NCBI GenBank assembly: GCA_964017235.1
Contig: OZ024936.1
Coordinates: forward strand, 35,052,040 to 35,116,039
Direction of reading: 5' to 3'
Length of the DNA: 64,000 nucleotides
Origin: Sabellastarte sp. h YS-2021
Lineage: Eukaryota; Annelida; Polychaeta; Sabellida; Sabellidae
Part shown: positions 23,801 to 33,380 of the stretch, in pieces
Layout: each line of letters begins with the position of its first letter
Numbering within the stretch: the first letter of the stretch is position 1
Position numbers and translations under genes: made by a program
Notes under the pieces: model-generated
The model's input: the letters and a program-made list of their open reading frames with translations, nothing else
Databases searched by the model: none
What the model was told of the DNA's origin: nothing

Positions 23801-26800
23801 TATAACTCGCTTATTATTGGTCCTAGAGGTTTGGGATGGTAAACCAACCTATAGGAAATCATGGACTGGGAATCTTCTGGTGTGGTTGGATTTGACCTTG
23901 GGCCTCTCCTTCAAGGTCAAACGAGGATAGCCAAACTTAAAAGTGCTTATAACTCTCTTATTATTGTTCCAAGAGGTTTGGGATGGTAAACAAACCTATA
24001 TAAAATCATGGACTGGGAATCTTCTGGTGTGGTCGGATTTGACCTTGGCCCCTTCTTCAAGGTCAAACGAGGATAGCTAAACTTAAAAGTGCTTATAACG
24101 CGCTTATTATTGGTCCGAGAGATTTGGGATGGTAAAGCAACTTATAGGAAATCATGAGCTAGGAATCTTTTGATGTGGTCAGATTTGACCTTGGACCCCT
24201 CCTTCAAGATCATATGATGATAGCCAAACGTAAAAGTGCTTATAACTCGCTTATTATTGGTCCAAGAGGTTTGGGATGGTAAACCAACCTATAGGAAATC
24301 ATGGACTGGGAATCTTCTTGTGTGGTCGGATTTGACCTTGAACCCCTCGTTTAAGGTCATACGAGGATAGCCAAACTTAAAAGTGCTTATAACTCGCTTA
24401 TTATTGGTCCTAGAGGTTTGGGATGCTAAACCAACCTATAGGAAATCATGGACTGGGAATCTTCTGGTGTGGTTGAATTTGACCTTGGGCCCCTCCTTCA
24501 AGGTCAAATGAGGATAGCCAAACTTAAAAGTGCTTATAAGTCGCTTATTATTGTTCCAAGAGGTTTGGGATGGTAAACCAACCTATATAAAATCATGGAC
24601 TGGGAATCTTCTGGTGTGGTCGGATTTGACCTTGGGCCCCTCCTTCAAGGTCATACGAGGATATCCAAAGTTAAAAGTGCTTATAACTCTCTTATTATTG
24701 GTCAAAGACACTTGGGATGGTAAACTAACCAATAGGAAATCATGAACTGGGAATCTTCTGGTATGGTCCGATTTGACCTTGGGCCCCTCATTCAAGGTCA
24801 AACGAGGATAGTCAAAGTTAAAAGTGCTTATAACTCATTTATTATTGATCCTAGAGGTTTGCAATGTGAAACCAACTTGCAGGATATATTGTGCTGGGAA
24901 TCTTCTAATGTCAGATTTGACCTTTGGCCCCTCCTTCAAGGTCAAACGATGGTTCACTGGCTTTGGTGAGTTGTCTTTCCGGTGGATACAGATTTGAATT
25001 GGTTCTCCGATGTGTAGGTCTAGTTTGTTAATGTTATTAAGAAGTCTGGAGTATAAAATGAAAAAAGGTAAAATTGTTGGTTTTACAGGACTGGCCGTTC
25101 GATGATGGCACAGCCCCCCCTCAGGACATCATGGACCACTGGTTCAACCTGCTGAAGAACCGATTCAAAGAGGACCCAGAGTGTTGCATTGCAGTGCATT
25201 GTGTGGCCGGCCTGGGGAGGTAAGGCAACTCCAGCTACAAGAGTTTTTGCAAGCATTGTAATTTGCTTTAGATATTTATTGTGGTCAGCAGAGTCTTGCA
25301 GTGTTAAATCAAATAGAATGTTTGAAAAATCAGGTCCCAAAAACTAAAATTTGAAATCCTGATCGGTTTGATTTAGTATTAGCTAAGCTATAAAATGTTT
25401 GAGTGGGGTACATTGGATATAAATATAACCATAAATGTTGTTTATTTTTTGAGTAAAGTTTGATGATTTGAATATTTCAGAGAGAAGTACCTGGTACACT
25501 CAGTACACTAATATCTCAGCATTGAGACCATTTTCAGGGAATCATGTGGTGACATATTAAACCCAGCATGTTGACTATCAGCTTATGTAATTGTGGAAAG
25601 TTTAACTTAGATTATTATCATCAAACCAGAAGAAATGTATTAAAGAAATGATAGCCTTTAACCCATAAATTTTGTGCGTTTAAGATTTTGATTAATAATT
25701 TTGTATATTTTACTGTTTGTGTGTATTGTTTTGATGTTTGAAGTTGTAGGTGTGCAAGGTCATGTTATGACCTTTGACCTGGCTGTGTCAGAATGTTGGT
25801 CAGCTACTGCCACATTTGAGACAAACTTCTATGTACAGTGTTCACTGTTTCGTGTGTTGTACAGTGTACTGCTTCTATGTGTCAGCGGACACCTGTGCTT
25901 AAGTTCACTGTTCACTGTTTCCTGTGTTGTATAGTGTACTGATTTTATGTATCAGGGTACCTGTGCTTTTGTTGTAAGGTGTACTGTTTTGTGTTTCAGG
26001 GCGCCTGTGCTGGTGGCTGTAGCATTGATGGAGCTGGGGATGAAATATGAGGATGCTGTAGAGCTTATTCGAGAGTAAGGATTCATAGTTTATACTGTCT
26101 ATTTTATGGCTATTTCAAAAGAATATTACTAGAATCAATCATCCCGTTTGTAACCCACATTTTTTGGAAAGAAAAAATTGTACTTGAATTATTATATATT
26201 TATGAAGTTGAAGAGGAACATTAGAAGGAATGTTTTGAGAGAGTTGAAAGGAGTCTAGTTTGTTAGTCCTGGTATGTGTTTTGGTGAAAGAAAACAATGT
26301 CTAAAATAGTAGAATAGAATTTATACAATCCATTCTTTAGTAGAAAAAAATCAGTGTTTTCTGGTTTATGCATATAAAAGGTTAATATGTATAGCTCTGA
26401 TCATGTTATAAGCTGGAAAAAGGTAATAAAATTGTTAAAAGGTCAAAGTGTTTTCAGGCTAATAGCTTAATACCAACAGCTGTGCTGGGAAGTAGTTCCC
26501 TCTGTTGTGAGGCAGTTTTGACACCATACAGGTTTATTACATTTGTGCTAGAAGTGTTTCTCAGTAAGACTACCTGTTGCTCTGTGTGTTTCACTGATAA
26601 ATATCCCCCATTTGTTTCCTTGTATTTTTAAACAAAGGACTGACTGCATTATGCATCACAGTGTTTTATGGGTGACCGTGTTGATATTGAGTACAATACA
26701 TCGAGTATATTGGATAGATTTTTGCAATACATGCATGTCCAAATGTCATAGTATGCTGTAACTGCTCTAATACTTTTACAGATTGTAATGTCCAAATGTA

Positions 26801-29800
26801 TTCAACTAGAACTTAACACTTTTAAGTCTCAGCGTGATCGTATAAGGTGGACTATATTTAGTTTTCCTGCAACTTAGATGGTTAATTTTACACTGCTGAT
26901 TTTAGTGTACATCATTATAATGGTTAGGTGGTGTGATAATCTTGTGTATGCTTTGTGTAAATACTGATACCGGTGATGCCATACATCTTGCTATTTTTGT
27001 GTCTGCTGACATTTACACATACTGGCACACCTCCAGAGCTCTAGCTTGACTCAGTAGTTTATCTCATCTTTACCTTGCCAGAATTTTTACTTCTTCACAG
27101 ACTCTACTTAAATAACAGCAATTCCTACCGGTGAATTGTCAAAGTTAAATCTGATTTTGAAGCCCATATTTGATGTTAAAGTAGAAAGGAAGTAAATAAT
27201 AAATAAGCGCAAAAACCAGGTCAAGGAGATTACCTGGTTTCTGTTTGTTTTATCTGGAACGTTGGCATAGGTTTGTGATCATATTTTCAGAAGTTGATAT
27301 GAATTGTTTGAAGTAAAGAAATGAGTGTGATATGCGTAGAGAAAATGAGTGGTACTGAGTTCCATACTGTGCTATCACTAATCAAGCTTTAATTGCCAAA
27401 AAATAATGGCCACATTGAAATGTTTGAGTTTTGGCTGTGCAATGTTAGTTTCTTTCTCACATTCCACTCACAAAGGTTCAAAGGTTTTATTTGTTTATTC
27501 CCTGGTGAAAATACAAACTCAAAAAAAACACAACTGTATGTCAAGAGCAAGTATTATATCTTGTCCATAACTCACGATGTAACTTCATGTCACTTTTTTA
27601 TTGCTTTACTAGTTAAGCATTCTCACAAACTGTAACAATAGGCAGCTGCAAGCTAAAAGCCCCTAGTTTTTTGTCCTGACACAGAAAATAAAGAAATATA
27701 ATGCACAAGAGTTTATAACTATATATTACATGTTAGGATGCCTATTTTAGCATCACATTGGATCTAGTACTATCAAATGATTCTGTGGTTTGAGTTTTAT
27801 GTCCTCAACTTGTAAAATGTTTGCAACAATTCACTAAGAAACTCTTGGGGTGGAAAGTCTAGCATTCTTAGAGTTGGAATGTATTTAAATACATGTCAGA
27901 AAGTCTTCAGGTACTCTGTAAAGAATACATTCATCTATGGTTTGAACTCCTGGGCCGGTATTCATAAAACTTGCTGAGACCAAATTTTGTCTCAAGTCTT
28001 AAGTTTTGGTCTCAAGTCTGAGACCATTTTTGGTCTCAAACTTGTTAGCTATTCACAAAGCAGTTGACACCCAGTTTAGTCTCAAATTTGGTCTCAAACT
28101 TAAGACTGGTACACAGTTGTCTTAAATATTTTGTTCAAAGTCTCAAGCATTATTTTATCTTAACTGAGATTCATATTTTTATTTTTTATGGCTTAATGTG
28201 AAGTAGAAATAATTTACAACATATATACTACTTGGCCTAAACTTTTGTCACAACTGATAGCACAAATTTTGGCTTCAAAAGTGCCTTACTTTGAGACAAT
28301 TTTCAACAGAGTTTTCTGACTGCATAGCAACAAAGACGTGGATCATGTGACATGCAAAATGAAAAACAATTGACACAATTTTCTATTTATTTTTTATTTT
28401 AATAGACAGTATAATTTTTGTTAAGAATTAAAACACACAACAACTATTGATCTTTAAAAAATGTTGGATATATTTGCAAGTTAATGATTTGTTTACATTG
28501 GGAAGACTTGAGACTGGTCTCAGCTTGGTCTCAGCTGAGAACCTATTTGTGAATACAAAGTTGAGACTTGGTCTCAGCTGAGACCAAATCTCAAAGCTGA
28601 GACATTTTTTTTGTCTCAGACTTAAGATCTCTTTATGAATACGACCCCAGAATTTACTACTCTTGACTTAACATAAGGCACTTTTCAAAATAATCTCACA
28701 AGGAAAAGGGGTACATTTTGTTGTTTGTATTGTCGAAAAGAATACAGTTTTGAAAGTAATAGTCACAGAGTAACAGAACTTTCTACTTGTTTCAGTCCTT
28801 AAATCCCAATCCTAATACCTTTTGTGTAGATCAGACTGACTGAAAGAGCTTTTCATCACTAACTTCCTGACCCTTTACAATTTACATGCTTTGGAAACTC
28901 AGCTATGGATTTTTCTACAAAATTGTAACATATGGCTAAGTGTGCAAGTGTGTATAACTTGTTAGTCTGCATCCAAGGTTCAGATATTTGATATCAGTGG
29001 AAGTCTTTTGATTTTTAAACTGTTTTATCCTGTTCTTTAAGGGATCTTGTCCACTTCCTGGATAACATTCAGCATTTTCCTCATGAGCCGGTTTTGACCA
29101 TAGCAAATAAACCAAAAAGAAGATATTTTAAATGTTCAAACCATCAAGAAGTCATTCCTATATCAATAGCAAAAAATCATGAAAAAGGATGAATTGTGGA
29201 ATTTTGCATGATAGCAAAATATCATGAAAAATGATGAATTGTGGAATTTTGCATTATGCTTCTCCATATGAAATACTTGATATTGAATACTTGTTTTTGA
29301 AAGAACAGTATAATACAATAAAATCCAGTTCTACTAGTAAGTCATAAAGAGTACTATTGTCAACAAGATACACTCAGAGAGAACACTCGACTCAATGTGA
29401 TCCAACACGCAGGTTTTATGAAGTATTGAATAATCGCCCATCTACACAAAGAAATAATGAAAGAAGTAACGTAATTATACTTTGCCTATATCACAAGTGC
29501 CTTTAATTCTGATTGGACAAAAATTCGTAAAGAAGAAATCCTGTCGTGATATTGATTAACGTACATGACAAACAGAAGCAGGTTTCTCTCTATGTGCCCA
29601 ATCTAAGAAAAGAAAAACTGTCTCCTGACTTATATTTTCTCTAGAATTTCACCAAATTGGGGAAATTTGTGGGTATCCCATAAAGTATCTGCCGACCAGA
29701 TTTGAAATTGAATGATATGTTAGTTTTTCAGTTATAAGGGCAAGAACGTGCACAGACAGAATGACAGAAAGACAGACAAAACTGATCACAATGTCAATGA

Positions 29801-29981
29801 TCCAGTGCACTGACCCTTCATTATGTACTGTATCAGGTGTGTGATTTTGTTATATTTTTTTTTCGTTTGCAGGAAGAGGAGAGGGGCCATTAATGCCAAA
29901 CAGCTGGGCTTTCTGGAAAAGTACAGGCCAAAGTCTCGCTTAAAGAACAAGAATGGACAGAAAGGCTGCACCATCATGTGA
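5757..29981 (+). CDS. PTP4A: PTP4A/PRL protein tyrosine phosphatase, five exons
   Basis: Dual-specificity phosphatase of the PRL family. Known family role: membrane-tethered by prenylation, binds CNNM magnesium transporters, affects growth. The exons 5757-5858, 8329-8421, 25089-25219, 26000-26074 and 29873-29981 join in consistent phase to 510 bases, or 169 residues, the usual PRL length. Seen: acid loop W-P-F-D-D-G (acid D71); P-loop H-C-V-A-G-L-G-R with nucleophile C103 and R109; A110 after the arginine, a PRL hallmark; C48, the partner for the regulatory disulfide; a basic tail; and C-terminal C-T-I-M, a CaaX box whose final Met favours farnesylation. All splice sites are GT-AG. Intron 2 is 16.7 kb and full of transposons. 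Which vertebrate paralogue it matches best cannot be decided; it is probably the single invertebrate gene. Confidence 0.95.
5859..8328. other. PTP4A intron 1
   Basis: 2.5 kb with no gene. Its last quarter holds the repeat at 7515-7885; the rest is AT-rich and unrecognised. Confidence 0.6.
7515..7885. repeat. Dispersed ~370-bp repeat, uninterrupted copy
   Basis: It starts near TCAGTGTTGTGGTTGAATGT and ends near GGTTTACCGTCTTCAACGCT. The two ends are weakly inverted (ACCGGT..., AAAACCGG). The same sequence occurs at 16205-18097, split by an insertion. This copy therefore serves as the empty-site reference. Confidence 0.65.
8329..8421 (+). CDS. PTP4A: PTP4A coding exon 2
   Basis: 31 codons between AATTACAG and GTAAGT, phase 0 at both ends. 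It contains V-V-R-V-C-D-A-T-Y, where the cysteine (C48) is the family's redox-sensitive residue, and ends E-G-I-Q-V-L. Confidence 0.93.
8915..9571. mobile_element. hAT-type MITE inside the Harbinger end
   Basis: It begins TAGGGCCGTCACGACT and ends AGTCGTGACGTCCCTA. The flanking 8-mers CTGCAGTG (8907-8914) and CCGCAGTG (9572-9579) are a one-mismatch target duplication. It is 657 bp, has no transposase, and contains the inverted copy of the 962-1035 repeat. Confidence 0.8.
9795..9815 (+). promoter_or_regulatory. CCAAT-TATA promoter-like site of Harbinger transposase
   Basis: GCCAATGGCTATAAAAGG (TATAAAAG at 9805-9812) lies about 45 bases before the first transposase ATG at 9858. The spacing suits a polymerase II core promoter driving the + strand gene. 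Function is inferred. Confidence 0.45.
9858..11005 (+). pseudogene. PIF/Harbinger (HARBI1-like) transposase pseudogene
   Basis: DDE nuclease of the PIF/Harbinger class, which cuts and pastes the element. From ATG 9858 the frame runs 54 codons (basic, coiled N terminus), then shifts. Downstream pieces in changing frames keep the family sequence: [36 protein letters not shown], holding the first catalytic Asp; then, frame-shifted, the traces [11 protein letters not shown] and V-V-E-N-A-F-G-I-L. Several frameshifts and stops make it dead. Its 3' end is a partial duplication (about 10820-10930 and 10993-11105 are similar). Confidence 0.75.
11117..11262 (+). mobile_element. Solo DIRS right terminal repeat
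   Basis: It is closely similar to the right ITR of the DIRS element at 43390-43540: CCGGCCGGTAGAAACACAGA, ACGTCTTTTTCTGACATTTG, CAATTGTCCATTGGATGG, and the terminal extension ending TTATTAAATTTGCAATT. No gag, RT or recombinase adjoins it. It cuts the Harbinger Myb-like gene, so the DIRS insertion is younger than that element. Confidence 0.8.
11268..12097 (-). pseudogene. Harbinger Myb/SANT-like DNA-binding protein pseudogene
   Basis: Accessory ORF of PIF/Harbinger elements; such proteins bind element ends and bring the transposase to the nucleus. The start is ATG at 12097, reading [10 protein letters not shown], a basic nuclear-signal-like start. An acidic Glu/Asp/Gln linker follows, with a basic segment near residue 95. 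A SINE with target duplication interrupts it at 11582-11781. It resumes with a shifted frame as [13 protein letters not shown], then [10 protein letters not shown], the tryptophan-spaced helices of a Myb-like domain. The DIRS solo ITR ends it near 11262. Confidence 0.7.
11582..11768 (+). mobile_element. tRNA-derived SINE with 13-bp TSD
   Basis: GCACTGAATAGAA occurs exactly at 11569-11581 and 11769-11781. Between them are an A-box-like GGCCTAGTGGTTAGCAAG (about 11620-11637) and a B-box GGTTCGAGTCC (11671-11681). A conserved-looking 3' domain (TGACCCTGGCTGTTGAACGG, GACGTAAAACCCCAA) and a GACCTTT repeat tail follow. The 3' domain resembles the Meta-SINE type domain (family assignment from memory, unverified). 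Confidence 0.88.
12656..14465. other. Intron DNA without recognised gene
   Basis: AT-rich sequence in PTP4A intron 2. A fragment at 14288-14347 (CTGCAGGGTATCCTCAGAGT...) matches the ~150-bp monomers at 15290-15490. 13140-13170 has an ATCTCGGAAACTGTGAA trace of the same kind of unit. Nothing else is supported. Confidence 0.4.
14470..14660 (+). mobile_element. Second tRNA-headed SINE, decayed
   Basis: A-box region TACCTAGTGGTTAACAAG at about 14478-14495 and B-box GGTTCCAATCC at 14528-14538, followed by CACAAGTGGCAATGCTGTGA as in the SINE at 11582. The 3' half is diverged, and no clear target duplication is seen. Confidence 0.65.
14826..14935. repeat. Fragment of the GTATTCA-terminus element family
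   Basis: It begins GGGGGCGGTATTCACTAACA and contains TAGCTATTCACAAAGCAG. Both motifs occur in the element at 27952-28648. The other end is absent or diverged. Confidence 0.45.
15290..15490 (+). repeat. Two ~150-bp monomers with YY1-like cores
   Basis: GCCGCCATCTTGAATTTCTG at 15311 recurs, with one substitution, at 15461, exactly 150 bases apart. Between them lies GTGCAAGATAGAGCTATTTT and CCCCCAGGGTATCTGCAGAA. A partial unit lies at 14288. This is a third monomer family of nucleosomal length in the window. Confidence 0.55.
15493..16204. other. No feature recognised
   Basis: AT-rich intron sequence. Short open frames here have no recognisable protein character. Confidence 0.4.
16325..17836. 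mobile_element. Foldback element with palindromic tandem TIRs
   Basis: Its ends TGTTGTATTGAATGTAGATA and TATCTACATTCAATACAACA are inverted copies. Each arm (about 170 bp) contains five or six copies of an 18-bp palindrome of the type TTGAATGTATACATTCAA, spaced about 28-32 bases. CATA flanks both sides as a possible 4-bp duplication. No ORF of transposase character lies between the arms. It carries a hAT-type MITE at 17041-17435. Confidence 0.6.
17041..17435. mobile_element. hAT-type MITE with perfect 8-bp TSD
   Basis: It begins TAGGGGGTAAATCGTTT and ends AAACAATTTACCCACTA, and is flanked by GTGTAGAT at 17033-17040 and 17436-17443. It is 395 bp with AT-rich internal ATCGATATT repeats. The interior shares the TGAGATAAAAG and TCTTCAGATTT motifs of the element at 3824. 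Confidence 0.82.
18098..19580. other. No feature recognised
   Basis: Intron sequence with short imperfect direct repeats (for example GCCTGTATACT near 19310) and no supported gene. Confidence 0.4.
19590..20290 (-). pseudogene. CR1/jockey-like LINE 3' fragment
   Basis: The minus strand encodes the region after the RT domain typical of CR1-like ORF2. It reads [12 protein letters not shown], then [12 protein letters not shown] and V-Y-K-F-L-Q-S-G (20014-20286). Further on, after an inserted MITE, it reads [11 protein letters not shown] and [10 protein letters not shown] (19608-19720). It is 5'-truncated with no RT core, so it is dead. Confidence 0.8.
19850..20021. mobile_element. Pogo/Tigger-type MITE
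   Basis: The left end CAGTAGAACCTCTATTATCC is mirrored by the right end, whose reverse complement is CAGTATAACCTCTATTATCT. TA flanks both sides (19848-19849 and 20022-20023). It is 172 bp. Such CAGTA-ACCTC-TATTATC ends are typical of pogo-like Tc1/mariner elements. It interrupts the LINE fragment. Confidence 0.88.
20291..21700. other. No feature recognised
   Basis: AT-rich intron sequence with no coding or repeat structure I can support. Confidence 0.4.
21705..24965 (+). repeat. 147-bp tandem array with 5' header, ~20 units
   Basis: A roughly 300-bp header (TTTGGTTTAGCGTTTGCTAC...) is followed by units recurring every 147 bases. The CCCCTCCTT landmark is at 22140, 22286, 22433, 22580, 22727 and so on to 24928, giving about 20 units, plus a diverged one near 21990. 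Each unit contains TATAACTCGCTTATTATTGG, GAGGTTTGGGATGGTAAACC, and the inverted pair TTTGACCTTG...CAAGGTCAAA around an 11-base spacer. Because 147 is divisible by three, both strands show long open frames, which are artefacts. A one-unit relative lies at 43808-44238. Confidence 0.9.
25089..25219 (+). CDS. PTP4A: PTP4A coding exon 3 (catalytic)
   Basis: 131 bases between TTTTACAG and GTAAGG. It encodes the D-W-P-F-D-D-G acid loop and the H-C-V-A-G-L-G signature. The arginine codon of the P-loop is split by the intron (AG|G), so the exon starts in phase 0 and ends in phase 2. Confidence 0.95.
25839..25999 (+). repeat. Duplicated splice-acceptor-like units before exon 4
   Basis: Two 47-bp units, GTTCACTGTTTCGTGTGTTG...TGTCAG (ending 25885) and a near copy ending 25955, are followed by a shorter third ending in the real acceptor at 25999. 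After each CAG comes a copy of the exon start (CACCTGTGCT, GGTACCTGTGCT, and the true GGCGCCTGTGCTGG). Confidence 0.75.
26000..26074 (+). CDS. PTP4A: PTP4A coding exon 4
   Basis: 75 bases between GTGTTTCAG and GTAAGG. It completes the P-loop arginine and encodes [11 protein letters not shown] then [10 protein letters not shown]. The acceptor is preceded by two imperfect copies of itself (see 25839-25999). Confidence 0.95.
26075..27950. other. PTP4A intron 4, first part
   Basis: No gene or clear element seen. Low-complexity A/T sequence. Confidence 0.4.
27952..28648. mobile_element. TIR element with GGTATTCATAAA ends
   Basis: The left end GGGCCGGTATTCATAAA mirrors the right end TTTATGAATACGACCCC. 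Subterminal regions are packed with GGTCTCA/TGAGACC and CTTAAG motifs in both orientations, able to fold back. It is about 700 bp and has no ORF. The superfamily is uncertain; similar termini occur in several marine-invertebrate DNA elements. Confidence 0.65.
29166..29258 (+). repeat. Two-copy direct repeat of ~45 bp
   Basis: ATGAATTGTGGAATTTTGCA occurs twice, each preceded by ATCATGAAAAA. A local duplication within intron 4. Confidence 0.6.
29873..29981 (+). CDS. PTP4A: PTP4A coding exon 5
   Basis: 109 bases after TCGTTTGCAG. It encodes [11 protein letters not shown], then L-E-K-Y-R-P-K, a lysine-rich tail and the CaaX box C-T-I-M, followed by TGA at 29979-29981. Confidence 0.95.
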
Positions 29982-30294
29982 AATAGTCACCTCTTGCATC
30001 TTATCTTATTTATAACCAGTAACTTAATACTTAATCTTTTACCCCCGTATGTTATTATATTTTCATATATGCCTATTTAATGAAATTACAAAAATATAAC
30101 ATGAAATTCTCATTGTATTCAAGAGTATATATAGATATATATTATATACGTGTATATCTTTAATATTCTTAGCGTTTACTGTTATTATGATGAATTTGGG
30201 TGGAAACAATTCTGGGATTTACATGTATTCCTGTGTGACCATTTCTTTCAGTCTAATGGCAATCAGTTTAAAAGGAAGGTTATTTGTAATATTC

Positions 30295-30300
30295 AATAAA
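30295..30300 (+). terminator. Candidate PTP4A polyadenylation signal
   Basis: AATAAA lies 314 bases after the PTP4A stop. A second candidate (36347-36352) would give a much longer 3'UTR; the sequence alone does not decide. Confidence 0.4.
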
Positions 30301-33300
30301 GTCAAGTTTTGCCTGACCAGAACATTACCTAGCGTCCTCAGCATTGTTTCATGCAGAACTTCTGCAGCAGAAGTTCCAGTATTCATAGAATGTTTATAGA
30401 ATTTAAATCTGAAGCGATATAGGTTTAACTGGTTTTGTGTATCTTAATATAGTTGCCGTCAGCTTTTCTGTTCAGGTTGAGTGAGTGAGATAAAATCATT
30501 TGAGAAGAGTTAGTCACAATACTGTGTTGCTACATTTTCACTTGTCTGTACCTCTCAACAATACAAGCTTTATGTCGGCCATTGTGATGTCTTTTTCCAT
30601 CACATCCAGCAACAGTTCTGGTGAAATCTGTGCCACTGAGTTGGTTAAAATACAAATTTACAGAAGATGCTTTTGCAGCAAGTGCAGTAGAGTGATGTTT
30701 GTTTTTTGGACTGCACCAATTGGTAATAAAGCTCTGACACATATAAACGTTGTGCTGAATGTCTTGTAAACCCTTTCTGTTCTGGCCATGTGTGATCCAA
30801 GGTACTGACAGCTGTCCTGGGGTGTACATGTTACATGCAGCGACAAGTGTTTTGACATATTATTGTTCAGTCATCATTATATACAGTATGCTGATATATT
30901 TTATGAAAAAAGAACGCCCCAATGTTCGATGTCTCTTTTTACTGGTGAGGCTGGTGTGACAGTCGTTTTACTGGCTACTGCTGTTGTGGTATAATTGATG
31001 ACAAGATGGCAGTCTCTGCAGTCCGGATGTGAATCTCACCTAGTTCTTGTATAATAGAGTTTGATTTCAGAAGATAGCAACTTTCAGTGCAGATTTCTTG
31101 ACCAACTGTTCTTCAGATGTTTCCTCCACCTGTTCACTGCTAGTGTAGGCACTAAAATACATTCTCAGTATGTATATCTTACTTTAATGTGGCTTCATAT
31201 ATCAAAAATAGCTGGCAATAAAAAAAAAATCAATTTGACACTATCCCAAGAAAGTTTTTCTATGTATTGTTAAGGCTGTGATTTCATTAAAAAAAAGACA
31301 GGGTATTCGTTTGGAAAAAGAACAATCCAAATTGGGGTAATTGCATTTAAGTTGTAACCAACTAGAAGTATCAGTGAAGCAGTAGCAGGTGATGTCGGCA
31401 AATATTACAAAAATGTTAAATATATCTAAACTAAAAAGAATAATGAAAATTATGTGGAAAAACTAATATTCTGATTTCTGTCTCTGACTAAAATTCTGAC
31501 ATAATACTAAGGTTTACCCAAGTAGTCTGTTGATTTAAACTACATGTTAAAAGTTTTTCAGTCACCCACTTCACTACTTTGAACACTGTTTTTTTTTTGT
31601 TGTTGTTGTTTTTTTTGAAGAAATCGGACTATTTTTGGGTAACCAGGTAACCAAGCTTAATTAATATAGAGGATTGAAATACTAGAGGACTGAGAGTCTG
31701 ATAAGCAACACCAATATTTTAAATGTTCTTCTGTATGAGTTGCTGAACACTTTGTTGATATGACTCTTAGTATCTTTATTGAAATACAGAAATCTTTACC
31801 AATCAGTACATGTATTAATATACCAATATTTGATCCCTTCCCTCCTCACTGCCCTACATTATATATCCATACTAGTTTGGAGGGTGAATTTGAATCAGCA
31901 TTTCTAAGACAGTAGTATGGTGTTCTGACTTGCTAAGTGAGTACAATACATGTTAAAGGATTTTGCCATTAACTTGATGTCATGTGTTGTACAGAGGCTG
32001 AACATCCAGTGGTTGCTGGACTGTGTGAGAGGAAAACCCTGATTTCATGATGAGTCCCAAGTCTCTTGTGTCATGCAAGGCTTGCTGTTGTGTACTGCTG
32101 CTTTTTATCTGGCCTACTAACATGTATATATATATATATATTTTTTTTTTGGCATGGGAGAAATTTGAGGACTACAGTCAAACCCTTTACATACAATGGA
32201 TTTATTAGTAGAAATTGGTATGAAGTCCTCACAGGTTCCTCTTTTCCATTGATATCTGCCCTGTTATCTTGATCTTTTGATTTAGTAGTCATTCAAGAAT
32301 TGACTTGACAGGGTTAAACTGTATCCTGACGTGGTTTTAATATGTTTGTATATGTAGTTTGAATGTGTTATTATTATTTTAGCTTGAGATGCATTTTAAG
32401 GTGCTTAATTTAATGACAATGTGTTCCTGTGTGTGATATATTGGTGGTGTATTGATATTTATATATTCAAGTTGCACATGAGCTTTTCACTCATGAGGTT
32501 CTGACTGCCATTGTGTACATTGTATTCACTAAGTTATTACTCTGTGTTTCTCTGCATGATGCATTTTGTATTTCAGCCTCTGTCTCTCTCTTCTTAATTC
32601 TTACGGTGCAGACTTTGCAAACAAGTGGGTACATTGATTGTCCATTATAATCTGTCGTCATTAATAGCTGTAACAGAAAATGTGAAATCGTAACTATCTG
32701 GACAAAAGTGAAAGTTGATACTGTGGCAGTTTATTGTGAAATAGCATGTATGAACAAATAGATTGAAAATGGTCTCATTGACCTGAAGATATTTTCAAGT
32801 AATCCAGTATAACCCAAACTGTGATATTGTAAGCTTTATTTCAAGAGAGATTTCAGTTATATTGTGTTGATGTTGAGATGTTGTGTGTTAACAATTAGTG
32901 CCAGTATCAGAAAAGGCAAACCAATAAATAGGAGCAGTAAATTAGGCAATGTACCAATGTGGCAGTGCCCGCTGACGGTTAAAAGTGCAGTTAATAGTAT
33001 GCTCCAGAAGAGAGAGGCGAAGGAAGGCTGGCACATACTATGTAATATTTCCAGTTTCATATCCACCAGTATTTTAATGGGCAGATTTCTTAGTTTGCCT
33101 GCAATGGCTGATCTGTATTACCTTTCTGAAATATCACATTGCTTCAACTGTTCCCTCAGTCAGAATAATACGTGTTACAGTGTACATTAAGTGTGATGCT
33201 GTATTTAAGAACATTGGATTGTTCAAATTAAAGTTTCCTCGATGGACAGGTTTTCAGTATGACAAAGTAAACAGACAAGGATGAGTATCAAAACAAACGC

Positions 33301-33380
33301 AACCAAAATAATCAGAAATATAACAACAAAATTAAATCCACCAAGCCTCTGGTTTAGAGTGATTGCATATTCATTTTTTA
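30301..33380. other. Downstream of PTP4A; possible long 3'UTR
   Basis: No protein-coding gene recognised. 31350-31450 repeats the dispersed sequence seen at 2775-2900, and a short (AT)n tract lies near 32125. Confidence 0.4.

Noticed and set aside
22473-24801. Long open frames on both strands of the 147-bp array resembling a repetitive protein
   Set aside because: The unit is 49 codons long, so any stop-free frame repeats. Frames are open on both strands, break at every indel and show no protein features.
21960-24965. CRISPR array
   Set aside because: Repeats are contiguous without unique spacers, and the DNA is eukaryotic.
30500-33190. Several 60-108 codon ORFs as a gene downstream of PTP4A
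   Set aside because: Short, overlapping on both strands, no domains or splice structure.
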